DNA of 64,000 nucleotides from an uncultured Thalassotalea sp. (GTDB taxonomy: Bacteria; Pseudomonadota; Gammaproteobacteria; Enterobacterales; Alteromonadaceae): NCBI GenBank assembly GCA_947492575.1, contig CANLNK010000009.1:1-64000 (forward strand), in the 5' to 3' direction. Every line of letters begins with the position of its first letter. Position 1 is the stretch's first letter. Below, in pieces: positions 7,954 through 16,609 of this stretch. A program made the translations under genes and the position numbers. The notes beneath the pieces are model-generated. The model was not told where the DNA came from. It saw only the letters and a program-made list of their open reading frames with translations, and did no database searches.

Positions 7954-9300
7954 TTGAATTTTGGTGATTTTGGTTTAGATAAACGCTTAATGGAAACGAT
8001 AGAGCATAAGGGCTTTACTGAACCGACAGAAATTCAAGCCAAGGCGGTGCCAGTGGCAATGGCTGGACATGACTTAATCGCCTCTTCTAAAACTGGCTCG
8101 GGTAAAACCTTAGCCTTTATTCTGCCTGCGGTTCAACGCATTAGCACACAGCGTGCATTGTCGAAGAAAGATCCGCGCGTACTCATTCTTGCGCCTACGC
8201 GTGAATTGGCGAAACAAGTGTTTGGTCAATTGCGCTTATTTACCGCAAACACACAATTTAAGTCGGTGTTAATTCTTGGTGGTGAAAACTTTAACGACCA
8301 AGTGAAAACATTGTCTAAAGACCCACATTTTATTGTAGCGACACCGGGTCGCTTAGCTGATCATTTAGACCAAGGTCACTTTTACCTGCAAGGCCTAGAG
8401 CTGTTAATTCTTGATGAAGCGGATCGCATGCTTGATTTGGGCTTTGCTGAACAGCTGGCAAAAATTAATAGCGCAGCAGACCACCGTAAGCGTCAAACGT
8501 TAATGTTCTCTGCGACGCTAGATCATGCACAAGTAAATGAGTTTGCGGCTGATATGCTTAAATCACCAAAGCGCATCGCCATTGAACACGGTCACACGGA
8601 ACATGCAGATATCACCAAACGCTTTTATTTAGTAGACAATCTAGATCACAAAGAAGCGTTACTTGACCATTTCTTAGCGAACGAAGAGTTACAGCAAACT
8701 ATTATCTTTACTGCAACACGTGCAGACACTGAGCGTTTAGCAAGTAAGTTAATTGCCGAAGGCAAGTCAGCTATTGCGTTGTCGGGCGATTTAAACCAGA
8801 GCCAACGTAATCAGATCATGGATAGTTTCTCAAAAGGTCGCGAACAAATCCTAATTACCACTGATTTAGCGTCTCGTGGCTTGGACTTAGTTAACGTCTC
8901 TCACGTGATTAACTTTGATATGCCGAAGCATACTGAAGAATTTGTTCACCGTATTGGTCGTACTGGCCGCGCAGGTAATCAAGGTGATGCAATATCGTTT
9001 GTTGGTCCTAAAGACTGGGTTAGCTTTAAAAACGTCGAAGGCTTTTTACAGCAGACTATTAGCTTTACCGAAGTTGAAGGCTTAGCGGCCAAATTCAAAG
9101 GGCTTAAACCTAAGCCGAAGAAAAAGCCTGTGAAAGCTAAAGCGAAGAAAGCAGCGAAAACAGAGCAAGCACCAGCGAAGGCGAAACGTATCAATAAGAA
9201 AACTATGTTTACTTTGCAAGATGCTGGTGACACGCCGGTAATGCGTCGTAAAACTACGGTTGCGCCAGAAGAAATCGACAAGCAGGACGAAGAAGCCTAG
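7954..9300 (+). CDS. DEAD-box ATP-dependent RNA helicase
   Basis: A 448-aa helicase that unwinds RNA duplexes in the cytosol, probably in ribosome assembly or RNA turnover. It starts at a TTG preceded by AGGAGA. The Q motif is at GFTEPTEIQ, motif I is SSKTGSGKT, Ia is APTRELA, II is LDEADRMLD, III is SAT, and VI is HRIGRTGRAG. The C-terminal tail (about residues 385-448) is Lys/Ala-rich and basic. It is similar in build to SrmB and RhlE; I cannot decide between them without alignment. Confidence 0.9.
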   Translation: MNFGDFGLDKRLMETIEHKGFTEPTEIQAKAVPVAMAGHDLIASSKTGSGKTLAFILPAVQRISTQRALSKKDPRVLILAPTRELAKQVFGQLRLFTANTQFKSVLILGGENFNDQVKTLSKDPHFIVATPGRLADHLDQGHFYLQGLELLILDEADRMLDLGFAEQLAKINSAADHRKRQTLMFSATLDHAQVNEFAADMLKSPKRIAIEHGHTEHADITKRFYLVDNLDHKEALLDHFLANEELQQTIIFTATRADTERLASKLIAEGKSAIALSGDLNQSQRNQIMDSFSKGREQILITTDLASRGLDLVNVSHVINFDMPKHTEEFVHRIGRTGRAGNQGDAISFVGPKDWVSFKNVEGFLQQTISFTEVEGLAAKFKGLKPKPKKKPVKAKAKKAAKTEQAPAKAKRINKKTMFTLQDAGDTPVMRRKTTVAPEEIDKQDEEA

Positions 9301-9345
9301 CTTTATTCGCGTAGAAGTTGATGCAACATGGGTGTAGTAAGTGCT

Positions 9346-10047
9346 ATGAATCTTCTGTTTGTTAGCGATATATTTGGTCAAACGTCGGCGCTTGATAAGT
9401 TAGCGTTTGATCTGCAGACACGTATTCAACACAAAGCGACTGACACTGCGAAATCCGTCGATATCACTAGTCGCGATAGCATTTGTCACAATATCAGTTG
9501 CCACATAGTTGACCCGTATGCGGGTAAGCGATTTAACTTCGCTGACGAAGCTGAGGCCTATCAGTACTTTTCCACTCATTCAACCATCGAACAATATGCC
9601 AATGACGTAAGCGCTGTGCTTGCTAAATTGGACTTCAAGCATGCCACATGGGTGATTGGATTCAGTGCAGGCGCTTCTGCGGTGTGGCGGTTGGCTGCAT
9701 CGCTTGAAGGCGAACAATATCGAAATGTTCACGCGGTGGGATTTTATGGTGGGCAGATCAGGCACTTAACAGAACTTTCGCCATTAGTGCCTATGCATTT
9801 GGTGTTTCCCAAAAGCGAAGCCCATTTTGATATTGATGACCTTATAGAAACGTTGGCCGAAGGACAGGCTGCATCACTGACAACGCCTAGTGAAAACCAA
9901 TCCAAGTTTTCAAGCTCCAAGTTCTCACAAGAAAAAGTTAACTATTTTCATGGCTTCATGAATAAATGCTCAGCAAAATTTGACCCAGAAGGTTATGCGG
10001 TATGGCTAGAAAACCTTGCCAATACCATCATTCAGCATTGCGACTAG
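9346..10047 (+). CDS. alpha/beta hydrolase, dienelactone-hydrolase-like
   Basis: A protein of about 233 aa with a nucleophile elbow GFSAGAS and a following GFYGG strand, as in the dienelactone hydrolase family. The usual later acid and His are plausibly in KSEAHFD and NYFHGFM. The substrate is unknown. Starts at 9328 and 9346 are both possible; I prefer 9346 because MNLLFVSDIFG begins the first beta strand, but neither has a clear ribosome site. It ends three bases before the convergent VOC gene. Confidence 0.7.
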   Translation: MNLLFVSDIFGQTSALDKLAFDLQTRIQHKATDTAKSVDITSRDSICHNISCHIVDPYAGKRFNFADEAEAYQYFSTHSTIEQYANDVSAVLAKLDFKHATWVIGFSAGASAVWRLAASLEGEQYRNVHAVGFYGGQIRHLTELSPLVPMHLVFPKSEAHFDIDDLIETLAEGQAASLTTPSENQSKFSSSKFSQEKVNYFHGFMNKCSAKFDPEGYAVWLENLANTIIQHCD

Positions 10048-10050
10048 TCG

Positions 10051-10479
10051 CTAAAACGTTTCCTTTTGTGCGCCAGGTCCAAGCGGCTGTCCGTAACTGA
10101 ATTCAACAAAGTTTCCATCTGGATCTTTTACGCCACAATAATAGCCAACGGGGTAGGGCTCTTGTCGGCATGGCCAAACTAAAATGCCGTCAACCATGGC
10201 TTTGTCAGCAATTTCATCAACAGCGCGTTTAGAGCTTAGGGCAAAGCCTAAGTGGGAAAAATCATCCTCTGCTTGCTGCTTTTTAGGACCATTAGGTAGT
10301 ACAACGATAATGAATTCTTGTGCCTTACTTGGCTCTGCTAACCAGACGATGCGCTTTCCGTCATCACCATGTGGTCGTCTATCTCGCACTATTTCTAGGT
10401 TTGCGTAGTCCATATAAAACTGAATACAGGCTTCTAAATCGTTAACATGTAGGGCAATATGCGTAAGCGAGGCAGTCAT
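10051..10479 (-). CDS. VOC-family (glyoxalase/bleomycin-resistance fold) protein
   Basis: A 142-aa protein with the paired beta-alpha-beta-beta-beta modules of the vicinal oxygen chelate superfamily. The first is LTHIALHVNDLEACIQFYMDY with a metal-ligand-type His near residue 8, and the second ends DPDGNFVEFSYG with the conserved Glu. It is probably a small metalloenzyme or binding protein; the substrate cannot be told. It is convergent with the hydrolase gene on its left. Confidence 0.8.
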   Translation of the reverse strand: MTASLTHIALHVNDLEACIQFYMDYANLEIVRDRRPHGDDGKRIVWLAEPSKAQEFIIVVLPNGPKKQQAEDDFSHLGFALSSKRAVDEIADKAMVDGILVWPCRQEPYPVGYYCGVKDPDGNFVEFSYGQPLGPGAQKETF

Positions 10480-10551
10480 AATAACACTCTCTTTGGATTA
10501 GTTATTTCAACCTTGTGCCGTTAAGTATAGGAAATAAATAGGAATTGAGAA

Positions 10552-10806
10552 TTGCAGGCGTTTACATTCGAACTAATAGCCCGAGATTGGTACAAAAGAA
10601 GAACACCTAAGGATAAGGTAGTAGCGCCATTATCTGTTGAGATCCCAGAGTTTGAGCTTACTCATAATCATATTTGTAAAATGCAGGTGAGTTATTCTGA
10701 CGGCAGTGAGAAACAGTTAATTGGCCGTGTGATTTACAATAAACTTGCAGACCGTTGGACGGTTGACGGCATGGAGTTAGCGGTTAACGTTATCCAGAAT
10801 AATTAG
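10552..10806 (+). CDS. hypothetical protein, 84 aa
   Basis: A short cytosolic protein with no signal peptide or membrane segment. Charged and beta-rich stretches (HICKMQVSYSDGSEKQLIGRVIYN) suggest a compact fold. I do not recognise the family. The frame begins at a TTG with a weak GGAA upstream, so the start is uncertain. A strong terminator follows 15 nt after the stop, which supports a real gene. Confidence 0.5.
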   Translation: MQAFTFELIARDWYKRRTPKDKVVAPLSVEIPEFELTHNHICKMQVSYSDGSEKQLIGRVIYNKLADRWTVDGMELAVNVIQNN

Positions 10807-10820
10807 GTAAAGTGAGCAAA

Positions 10821-10850
10821 CGGCAGTTGCAGCAACTGCCGCTTGTTTTC
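10821..10850 (+). terminator. terminator after the 84-aa gene
   Basis: The arms CGGCAGTTG (10821-10829) and CAACTGCCG (10833-10841) enclose a 3-nt loop and are followed by CTTGTTTTC. Confidence 0.75.
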
Positions 10851-10888
10851 TTGTTTCGTGCTAACGAGATTGCTTTATGCTACCGAGA

Positions 10889-11410
10889 TTAATTGGCCTC
10901 ACTAGTTTGTGGTATTTTGGTGGCCTGCCACGCAATCGCTTGCCATTTACCATCGCGTTTCGCGAATGTTCCTGTATTGTAATAGGTCTGCCTTAGCACT
11001 TTCGCTTGTTTGTTATCTTTGTGCATGAGCTTAAACGCCACAATAGCGATATCACCATAAACACGAATATCCGTTTCTTCTGCCCAGTAATGTGGTGGTA
11101 ATTCACCAGCTTCTACATTTTTGTTGGGATCTAAATCTTTCATGATGAAAGCTTTGTCAAAGCGCAAGCCAGCTGAACTTGTGTAAATGAGTTCGTCTGC
11201 CCAAAAGCTGTTGTGGTTTTTAAAATCGTTCTTTACTGAGTTTGCTAAAAAGTCGTTTAACGTTTGTTCAAGTTGCTGCTTTTCTTTTACGTGCGCGCTT
11301 GATTGCTTATCCGCAGCATAAGTAGGTAGGCTGAGAGTAGTCATCATCAATGTGGTGGTAAAGAATGTTGCGGCAAGGAATGTAGTGTTGAATATCGTTT
11401 TTATTTTCAT
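10889..11410 (-). CDS. secreted SnoaL/NTF2-like protein (DUF4440 type)
   Basis: A 173-aa protein with a signal peptide (about residues 1-32, ending TYA-A). A cone-shaped NTF2-like domain follows: helix QLEQTLNDFLANSVKND, then strands including DIRVYGDIAIVAFKLMH, TYYNTGTFAKRDGKWQAIAWQATKIP. The closing pattern, in which a strand with GKW precedes the final strand, is typical of the DUF4440/SnoaL-like families. It is probably periplasmic and its ligand is unknown. Confidence 0.75.
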   Translation of the reverse strand: MKIKTIFNTTFLAATFFTTTLMMTTLSLPTYAADKQSSAHVKEKQQLEQTLNDFLANSVKNDFKNHNSFWADELIYTSSAGLRFDKAFIMKDLDPNKNVEAGELPPHYWAEETDIRVYGDIAIVAFKLMHKDNKQAKVLRQTYYNTGTFAKRDGKWQAIAWQATKIPQTSEAN

Positions 11411-11588
11411 TGGAAATTACCTTATCAAGGGGTTGGGATTGCGACTCCCGAATAATTCTATTCAAAATACCATATGCAAAATGCAAATCAAATTGCTTCG
11501 CAAAATCAGAATCTAGGTCAGAAATTTGGATAATTCGTTTTATTTCGTTCGGAATGGAATATGCAGGTAATAGTGTTGAGGTGACAAA

Positions 11589-12326
11589 ATGAAATACAAC
11601 GTAAAACTACTTCAAACCGAACAAACCTACGAATTCGACACCGAATACGTCGATGCAAAACTCTTCAAATTGATACAACAGGCGATAAACAACCAACACT
11701 TTTCTTCAAGGGAATTTGAAATGCTCGATGTGGGTGGCGGTAACGGGAAATATGTTGACCGGTTTTTGTTTAACTTTCCCAATGCTAACTGCACCATTGT
11801 CGAACCCGAGCAATACCTGTTAGACAAAAACATTCGAAATCGGCGCAAAACATTGATCGCTGGTACCTTTCAAGATTTACCTAAAAACAAAACCTTTGAT
11901 GCTATTCAATTTAACTGGGTGCTCCATCATTTTATTAGCGATAGCTATGCGAAATCATGTCGGCTGCAATTAGAAGGGTTAAATCAGGCGTACGATCTGC
12001 TGAATCCCGGCGGCATCGTGATGATATTTGAGAACTTTTATCGTGGTACCTTTACTGATGATTCGGCGAGTCGCGTGATTTATGAGCTCACCGCCTCACG
12101 CATGCTGAAATACCTTACCGAGAAATTAGGCGCTAACACTGCGGGCGTCGGCGTTTGCTTTCATTCAGAAAATTATTGGTTGGAACAGTTAACAGAGGCG
12201 GATTTTGTCGATATTGATGCGACGCACTGTTATCCCTTTGGCAACTTAAACAAGCTAAAACAGTACATACTGACAATTGGGGAGCAGCGAGTGGGCTTTA
12301 TCGTCGCCAAAAAGCCGGAAGATTGA
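11589..12326 (+). CDS. class I SAM-dependent methyltransferase
   Basis: A cytosolic protein of 245 aa. SAM-binding motif I is LDVGGGNGKY at about residues 46-55, followed by an acidic ribose ligand in CTIVEPE and the post-motif strands AIQFNWVLHHF and PGGIVMIFENFY. The acceptor substrate is unknown. It stands alone, with no operon partner; a GAGG-type ribosome site precedes the ATG. Confidence 0.8.
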   Translation: MKYNVKLLQTEQTYEFDTEYVDAKLFKLIQQAINNQHFSSREFEMLDVGGGNGKYVDRFLFNFPNANCTIVEPEQYLLDKNIRNRRKTLIAGTFQDLPKNKTFDAIQFNWVLHHFISDSYAKSCRLQLEGLNQAYDLLNPGGIVMIFENFYRGTFTDDSASRVIYELTASRMLKYLTEKLGANTAGVGVCFHSENYWLEQLTEADFVDIDATHCYPFGNLNKLKQYILTIGEQRVGFIVAKKPED

Positions 12327-12344
12327 GCTAAGTCGAGTGGCTAG

Positions 12345-12394
12345 ACAAGTGCACATGGCAATCAACTGATGACTAAATGCTTTTGTGCACTTGT
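12345..12394. terminator. hairpin between convergent genes
   Basis: The arms ACAAGTGCAC (12345-12354) and GTGCACTTGT (12385-12394) are perfectly complementary with a 30-nt loop. It lies between the convergent methyltransferase and membrane-protein genes. The T-tract is weak, so bidirectional termination is only likely. Confidence 0.5.
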
Positions 12395-12423
12395 TAAGTT
12401 TTGTCATTTAACCTTCTATCATG

Positions 12424-13377
12424 TTAGCTTTTATTCGCCTTTAGCCTGTTTTTGGCGCTGTGTTTTTTACCTGCCTGCCAAACTAGAGTGAAGATCATCA
12501 CCATATAAAGTGGCATGTCTAAAAAGGTAGAGTAGGTAAGCCAGAAGTCTTTACTAAAGTAGGTGGCTACAAGGTAATTAAGTGCCGCCATTACTAAGCC
12601 AATTAGTCCTAAGCCAGTAACGAAGTAGGCGTGATCGATGGGCGAATTTAAGTAGCGTTCAAATCGTGCACCGAAATAACCACCTTTCCTGAATACGCCA
12701 TCTGCCAAGGCGAGTGAGGCGGTGAGTATTCCGAGTATTGTGCCTTTCATTTGTACCATGTATTCGCTTTGATAAACCAACGAAAATATTGCGGATATCA
12801 ACAGCATAGCGGTACCAAAAACCGCGAAACCGCCAAGCAAATCAACTTTTACGAAACGCTGTAAAACGACTAGACCTAAGCCTAACCCCACCCCCGTAAA
12901 AGCTGCTAGTGTCAGGTCGTCGGTTACCTTGGCGACAATAAAGAAGGCGATACCAAGGAAAACGTCAGCAAAGATAGAGTGTTTGTTTTTCTGCCACTTT
13001 TCTTGCTGGCGTTGCTGTTCTTCCGGTGATTGAATATCGTCGCCGAGGGCGTTTAATTTTTCGATGGTCTTTTCTGCGTATCGAATATCTTTACCAGGAT
13101 GGCTGGCATAAATTAAGTCGTCGTCTTCTCTTACTTCGATTGCAACAGTCCACATACTGATATAACCGACAGATACTGTTAACTTGCTGGTTTGGTTCTC
13201 AAGTTCAACGTTATGTTCGACAACTTTCATTCCTGTTTTGAATATGCCTGAAAATTCGTCGATGAGGATACCGTCGCGAAATAGCTGCGATGTGTACTCT
13301 GTCATGGAAAAGAAAAACTTCACTTCATACTGGTCGTTTTGATAGTGAAAAGGCAGTTTATAAGTCCATAAACGCAT
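12424..13377 (-). CDS. membrane protein with YciB/IspZ-like C-terminal region
   Basis: A 317-aa protein with a soluble beta-rich N-terminus (residues 1-130) followed by about six membrane segments from residue 138 on. The membrane part (FADVFLGIAFFIVAKV, GFAVFGTAML, MVQMKGTILGILTASLAL, then a final pair of helices) resembles septation protein A (YciB/IspZ) in helix order and in the M-K-T-I pattern. It is the last gene of a three-gene operon with a small single-pass protein and a zinc-ribbon membrane protein. Any role in envelope biogenesis is inference. Confidence 0.65.
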   Translation of the reverse strand: MRLWTYKLPFHYQNDQYEVKFFFSMTEYTSQLFRDGILIDEFSGIFKTGMKVVEHNVELENQTSKLTVSVGYISMWTVAIEVREDDDLIYASHPGKDIRYAEKTIEKLNALGDDIQSPEEQQRQQEKWQKNKHSIFADVFLGIAFFIVAKVTDDLTLAAFTGVGLGLGLVVLQRFVKVDLLGGFAVFGTAMLLISAIFSLVYQSEYMVQMKGTILGILTASLALADGVFRKGGYFGARFERYLNSPIDHAYFVTGLGLIGLVMAALNYLVATYFSKDFWLTYSTFLDMPLYMVMIFTLVWQAGKKHSAKNRLKANKS

Positions 13378-13462
13378 GTAATTGTGTCTCTTAATTTATT
13401 GTCTAGGTGATTGCCTAGCTGGTTGTCTGGCTGATTATTTAGTTGATTGTCTAGCTCAAGTG

Positions 13463-13651
13463 CTAAGCGCCTGCCATGTTATACAGGAAGTAGAAAAACG
13501 TCGCAAAACCCAGCACACCAATTATTACGAATGCAGTGAGCGTTTTGGACTTCAACATGGAAGAAACTAATGCAACTTCCGGTTGCATTCTTAGTAAATC
13601 TAGCTTGTCTGTAGACTCTTTTAATCTGGGCTTGATATTGTTTTTATGCAT
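13463..13651 (-). CDS. small single-pass membrane protein, 62 aa
   Basis: A 62-aa protein with a charged N-terminal half and one membrane helix (about residues 38-58). GAGG lies eight bases before the ATG. It starts 12 nt after the stop of the zinc-ribbon membrane protein gene and is followed by the YciB-like gene, so it belongs to that operon. Its function is unknown. Confidence 0.65.
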   Translation of the reverse strand: MHKNNIKPRLKESTDKLDLLRMQPEVALVSSMLKSKTLTAFVIIGVLGFATFFYFLYNMAGA

Positions 13652-13663
13652 TGAGTTAAGCCT

Positions 13664-14314
13664 CTACTTTGATTTCTCTTGTGGGCTTTCTACATTTTGG
13701 TTTTTTCGACCTAGTGCAAGCTTCATCACTCCGCCAAAGAGTAAGCCAGCGATAGACCAAATAACCAGCTGTCCTGCGATAAGGCTACTCGTAACTTCTT
13801 TGGTTAAAATGTCAGGAAGTTCCGTAACGCAGAACATGAAAAAGCCATAGAAGAAACCTATACCGAGCCATGAGGTACCTTTGGCGTCAGGCAAAGGCTC
13901 GTTTGCTCGCTCCATGTCTGTTAGTTGTTGCTTTTTACGTGCTATCCAACGTTGTTTTAACGGAGTTTTAAACCAGCCCCAGACAGGAAACGTGATCGCT
14001 AAAATAATGAGGCTTGTGATATTCCACAGGCAAGGGATGGTTTTATAGCAACTTGGACACATGATGCCAAACCAGTTACCGAAAGCATTCTTTTTTGACC
14101 AAATTAAGCCGTTATGTATGCTACCGCAATGTGGACAGGGTATGTATTGGTTTTCCATTAACGGCGCATCACTGGTTTTATCAATTAACGTCACTTTGGG
14201 CATACGTTGACCCAGTATTAATTCGTTAAACGCCAAGCCTGGGTTTAATATCCAGTGCACCAACAATAGGTTGGGAAGTTTCCAAATTTTATATTTGTTG
14301 TGGTCAATATCCAT
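13664..14314 (-). CDS. membrane protein with a zinc-ribbon (CPHC/CPSC), unknown function
   Basis: A 216-aa protein. The N-terminal region WKLPNLLLVHWILNPGLAF is well conserved in a family of uncharacterised bacterial proteins I recognise by pattern. A treble-clef or zinc-ribbon motif (CPHC near residue 60 and CPSC near residue 86) is followed by about three membrane helices. It is the first gene of a three-gene minus-strand operon (14314 to 12424). No enzymatic function can be proposed. Confidence 0.7.
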   Translation of the reverse strand: MDIDHNKYKIWKLPNLLLVHWILNPGLAFNELILGQRMPKVTLIDKTSDAPLMENQYIPCPHCGSIHNGLIWSKKNAFGNWFGIMCPSCYKTIPCLWNITSLIILAITFPVWGWFKTPLKQRWIARKKQQLTDMERANEPLPDAKGTSWLGIGFFYGFFMFCVTELPDILTKEVTSSLIAGQLVIWSIAGLLFGGVMKLALGRKNQNVESPQEKSK

Positions 14315-14450
14315 ATTTGTGATTCCTTTTCCTTCTATCCGTATTTGTTTCTATCAATAGCAACTTCTATCAATTGCTCTTAATAATCAGTCATTGATTA
14401 TCTAGAAATAGCTTAACTCAATACAGCAGAATCTCAATGACTTCTGACGA

Positions 14451-14792
14451 TTATTCAGAAGCAAGGGCATAAACGTAGGCTTGCATTAATTGCCCATTTT
14501 CCAATTGCACATCGGCTAATACACGCTGGTACTCGACCCCTTCAAACTCATCGAGCATTTCCCAGTTAGTGACCAAATTTTCAGAAGAAAACACGTATCC
14601 ATGAATAGCTTCACGCTTGTCTTCAGGAACGTTAAGCACGATACCAGGAAAGCCCATTTCTGCTCCCCATCCACCTGCTATAAGTTCTCCTTCGACACTA
14701 GCTTTGTGCCAAGAGCCGCCGATCTTTTCCATTATGTGTTCATTGGGTTTACCCGGACACAACGTGCCGTAAACAAAAAGGTGTTCTGTCAT
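14451..14792 (-). CDS. gamma-glutamylcyclotransferase-like (AIG2/GGCT fold) protein
   Basis: A 113-aa protein with the family signature FVYGTLCPG at the N-terminus, a conserved acidic residue in WEMLDEFEGVEYQR (candidate catalytic Glu) and the YVYAL closing strand. Members cleave gamma-glutamyl amines or dipeptides to give 5-oxoproline. The exact substrate is not deducible. It is a single gene with its own ATG start. Confidence 0.85.
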   Translation of the reverse strand: MTEHLFVYGTLCPGKPNEHIMEKIGGSWHKASVEGELIAGGWGAEMGFPGIVLNVPEDKREAIHGYVFSSENLVTNWEMLDEFEGVEYQRVLADVQLENGQLMQAYVYALASE

Positions 14793-14941
14793 AGGTTTCG
14801 TTACTTTTTTAAATTTGGTTTGTTAATTTATCTGGCTATCGAAGCTGATTATTTCAGACCTGACTGCGTCTTGAAACTAGGATTGAAGAGGAATTATTAA
14901 TCTAAACGTTATATCTAAGGGCTTCAATGTATTTGACTTGC

Positions 14942-15328
14942 TTATATCCGAGGTTGGTTTTTTACAATCCACCAGGTCAATACAATGACTGCTGTGACGA
15001 TAATGGAATGAACAAGTGCTTGCAGGACATTAAAATGTTCATTGAAGAAAAATGCAATGATATTGGGCCACCAATAATTCGCACCGACCACTTGCATAGG
15101 GCTTAAAACTAGTGCGACTGAAAAGACACGTAATGCAAACTGCAGCCAGTAGTGTTGAATAGTTGTCGTGAGGGCGTAACTAATCGCTAGCGTGCCAACG
15201 ACGATAAATACTAAACCCGGTAGAAAGATTACCATTAATCCTGTGGGATCAGACGCCAAAGCAGGAAGTGGTAAACTAATTAACGCCATTAATGTACTTA
15301 GCTGTAGGTAAAACGGTCTTTGCTTCAT
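14942..15328 (-). CDS. hypothetical membrane protein, 128 aa
   Basis: A hydrophobic protein with about four membrane segments, the first possibly a signal anchor (MKQRPFYLQLSTLMALISL). There are no conserved polar motifs that I recognise. It is an inner-membrane protein of unknown function. Confidence 0.55.
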   Translation of the reverse strand: MKQRPFYLQLSTLMALISLPLPALASDPTGLMVIFLPGLVFIVVGTLAISYALTTTIQHYWLQFALRVFSVALVLSPMQVVGANYWWPNIIAFFFNEHFNVLQALVHSIIVTAVIVLTWWIVKNQPRI

Positions 15329-15528
15329 TTGCTGAATTTATGATTACACTAACTACAGTTTAATCAATAATATTCGGTAATGGCGTGACAAGATGTAAGT
15401 ATATTTTTCAAATAATAGTCTTGTGCCATTGGTATTAAGCGCGAGCGACTTGGTGCTTTACATGTAACTTGTTGGGTGCGTTATGGGTTTAAATTAAACG
15501 TAAGCCATAGTTTGAAGTGAGTTTAGGT

Positions 15529-15600
15529 ATGAAGACAAAGCCGCGCAAAAGTTTAGGTACTAGTGGGGAAATTGTATCTGCGGCTACACCAAGGTGGTAA
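15529..15600 (+). CDS. candidate 23-aa peptide ORF
   Basis: A short frame ATG to TAA in an otherwise empty 330-bp gap encodes a 23-aa basic peptide, MKTKPRK..., ending ATPRW. An AGG lies very close to the ATG, so translation is doubtful. The last third of the frame forms one arm of the hairpin 15574-15610. It could be a small protein, a leader peptide or chance. Confidence 0.25.
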   Translation: MKTKPRKSLGTSGEIVSAATPRW

Positions 15601-15610
15601 CCACAGATAC
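15574..15610. terminator. hairpin in the gap upstream of rlmJ's 3' end
   Basis: The arms GTATCTGCGG and CCACAGATAC pair with one mismatch around a 17-nt loop that itself contains ACC/GGT complementarity. No strong T-run follows. The remainder of 15329-15658 shows no other structure except a short palindrome GTTTAAATTAAAC near 15486. Confidence 0.35.
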
Positions 15611-15658
15611 CTATTTTGCCAGACGAAGTTCTCGTTTGTGCGAGGTCAGGAAATAGAT

Positions 15659-16507
15659 TTACTCTTCAACCATTTGGTTGATATTAAAACTCGCTTCATT
15701 ACTGTTCTCACTGGCAAGTAACGATTTAAGCTGTGGTAATGCGTCTTCCAGCAACCCTTTGAGTTGCCAGGGTGGATTGACGATAAACAGTCCTGTTCCT
15801 GTCATGCCGTACTGCTCAGAATCGGGCTTCATACGGAATTCAGCTTTTAAGACATTGCGAATGCCACTGTCTAACAGCGAAGCTTCCATGTCTTCGATAA
15901 GACTTCTAGTCACGACAGGATACCACAGTATATAGGTGCCAGTTGCGAACTTTTTCGAACCATCAATGATTGCTTTGACTGCTTTCTGGTAGTCGGTTTT
16001 TATTTCATATGGCGGGTCGATAAGCACTACACCCCGACGCGTTGTCGGCGGAAGCTGTCTGATTAAGCCTTTGTAACCATCGGTGACCATTACCTGCGCT
16101 TGGCGCCACTTTTCGGTAAAACTTGTCAGCAATGCGGCATCACTTTTATGCAGTTCGAATAGTCGTGCACTATCTTGTTTGCGGGCATGGAAGTGTGCAA
16201 TCGCTGGTGAGCCCGGGTAAACGTTTAACGGCTTACCTTGGTTTAGCTGTTTTATTAGTGCAACGTATTCTTCCAGCAATGGTGACAAATCGTCAGCATT
16301 ATAAAGCTTTTCAATACCTTGCTTATATTCACCCGTTTTCTGAGCGTACTCGTCGTGCAGTTTGTACATGCCCGCGCCAGAATGCGTGTCAATGTAGGTA
16401 TAGCCTTTATCTTTGTTGCCCATGTAGTTCAATACATAATGTAATACACTGTGTTTTAGTACATCGGCGAAGTTGCCAGCATGAAAGGCGTGTCGGTAGC
16501 TTAGCAA
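15659..16507 (-). CDS. rlmJ: 23S rRNA (adenine-2030-N6)-methyltransferase
   Basis: A 282-aa protein, the usual RlmJ length. It carries the conserved N-terminus MLSYRHAFHAGNFADVLKH, a SAM-binding segment TYIDTHSGAG (about residues 37-45) and the amino-methyltransferase motif DPPY at 164-167. It methylates A2030 of 23S rRNA using protein-free RNA as substrate. It is a monocistronic housekeeping gene. Confidence 0.93.
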   Translation of the reverse strand: MLSYRHAFHAGNFADVLKHSVLHYVLNYMGNKDKGYTYIDTHSGAGMYKLHDEYAQKTGEYKQGIEKLYNADDLSPLLEEYVALIKQLNQGKPLNVYPGSPAIAHFHARKQDSARLFELHKSDAALLTSFTEKWRQAQVMVTDGYKGLIRQLPPTTRRGVVLIDPPYEIKTDYQKAVKAIIDGSKKFATGTYILWYPVVTRSLIEDMEASLLDSGIRNVLKAEFRMKPDSEQYGMTGTGLFIVNPPWQLKGLLEDALPQLKSLLASENSNEASFNINQMVEE

Positions 16508-16609
16508 GGTGGTTCCTCTATTTCATTCTAAGTATGCGCTTAGGGATACAGCTCTCAAAAGCACAGCTGTTAAAGGTATTCGTTTTAATTTAGTGCTGAG
16601 TCGTCAGTT

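Noticed and set aside
8979-9381. Two antisense reading frames over the helicase tail
   Set aside because: They arise from the Lys/Ala-rich codons of the real gene and have no start signals.
11410-11592. 60-aa forward frame before the methyltransferase
   Set aside because: It has no ribosome site, overlaps the true start region and has no recognisable fold.
13382-13850. Forward frames across the membrane operon
   Set aside because: They are shadows of the minus-strand genes, which have good ribosome sites and coherent membrane topology.
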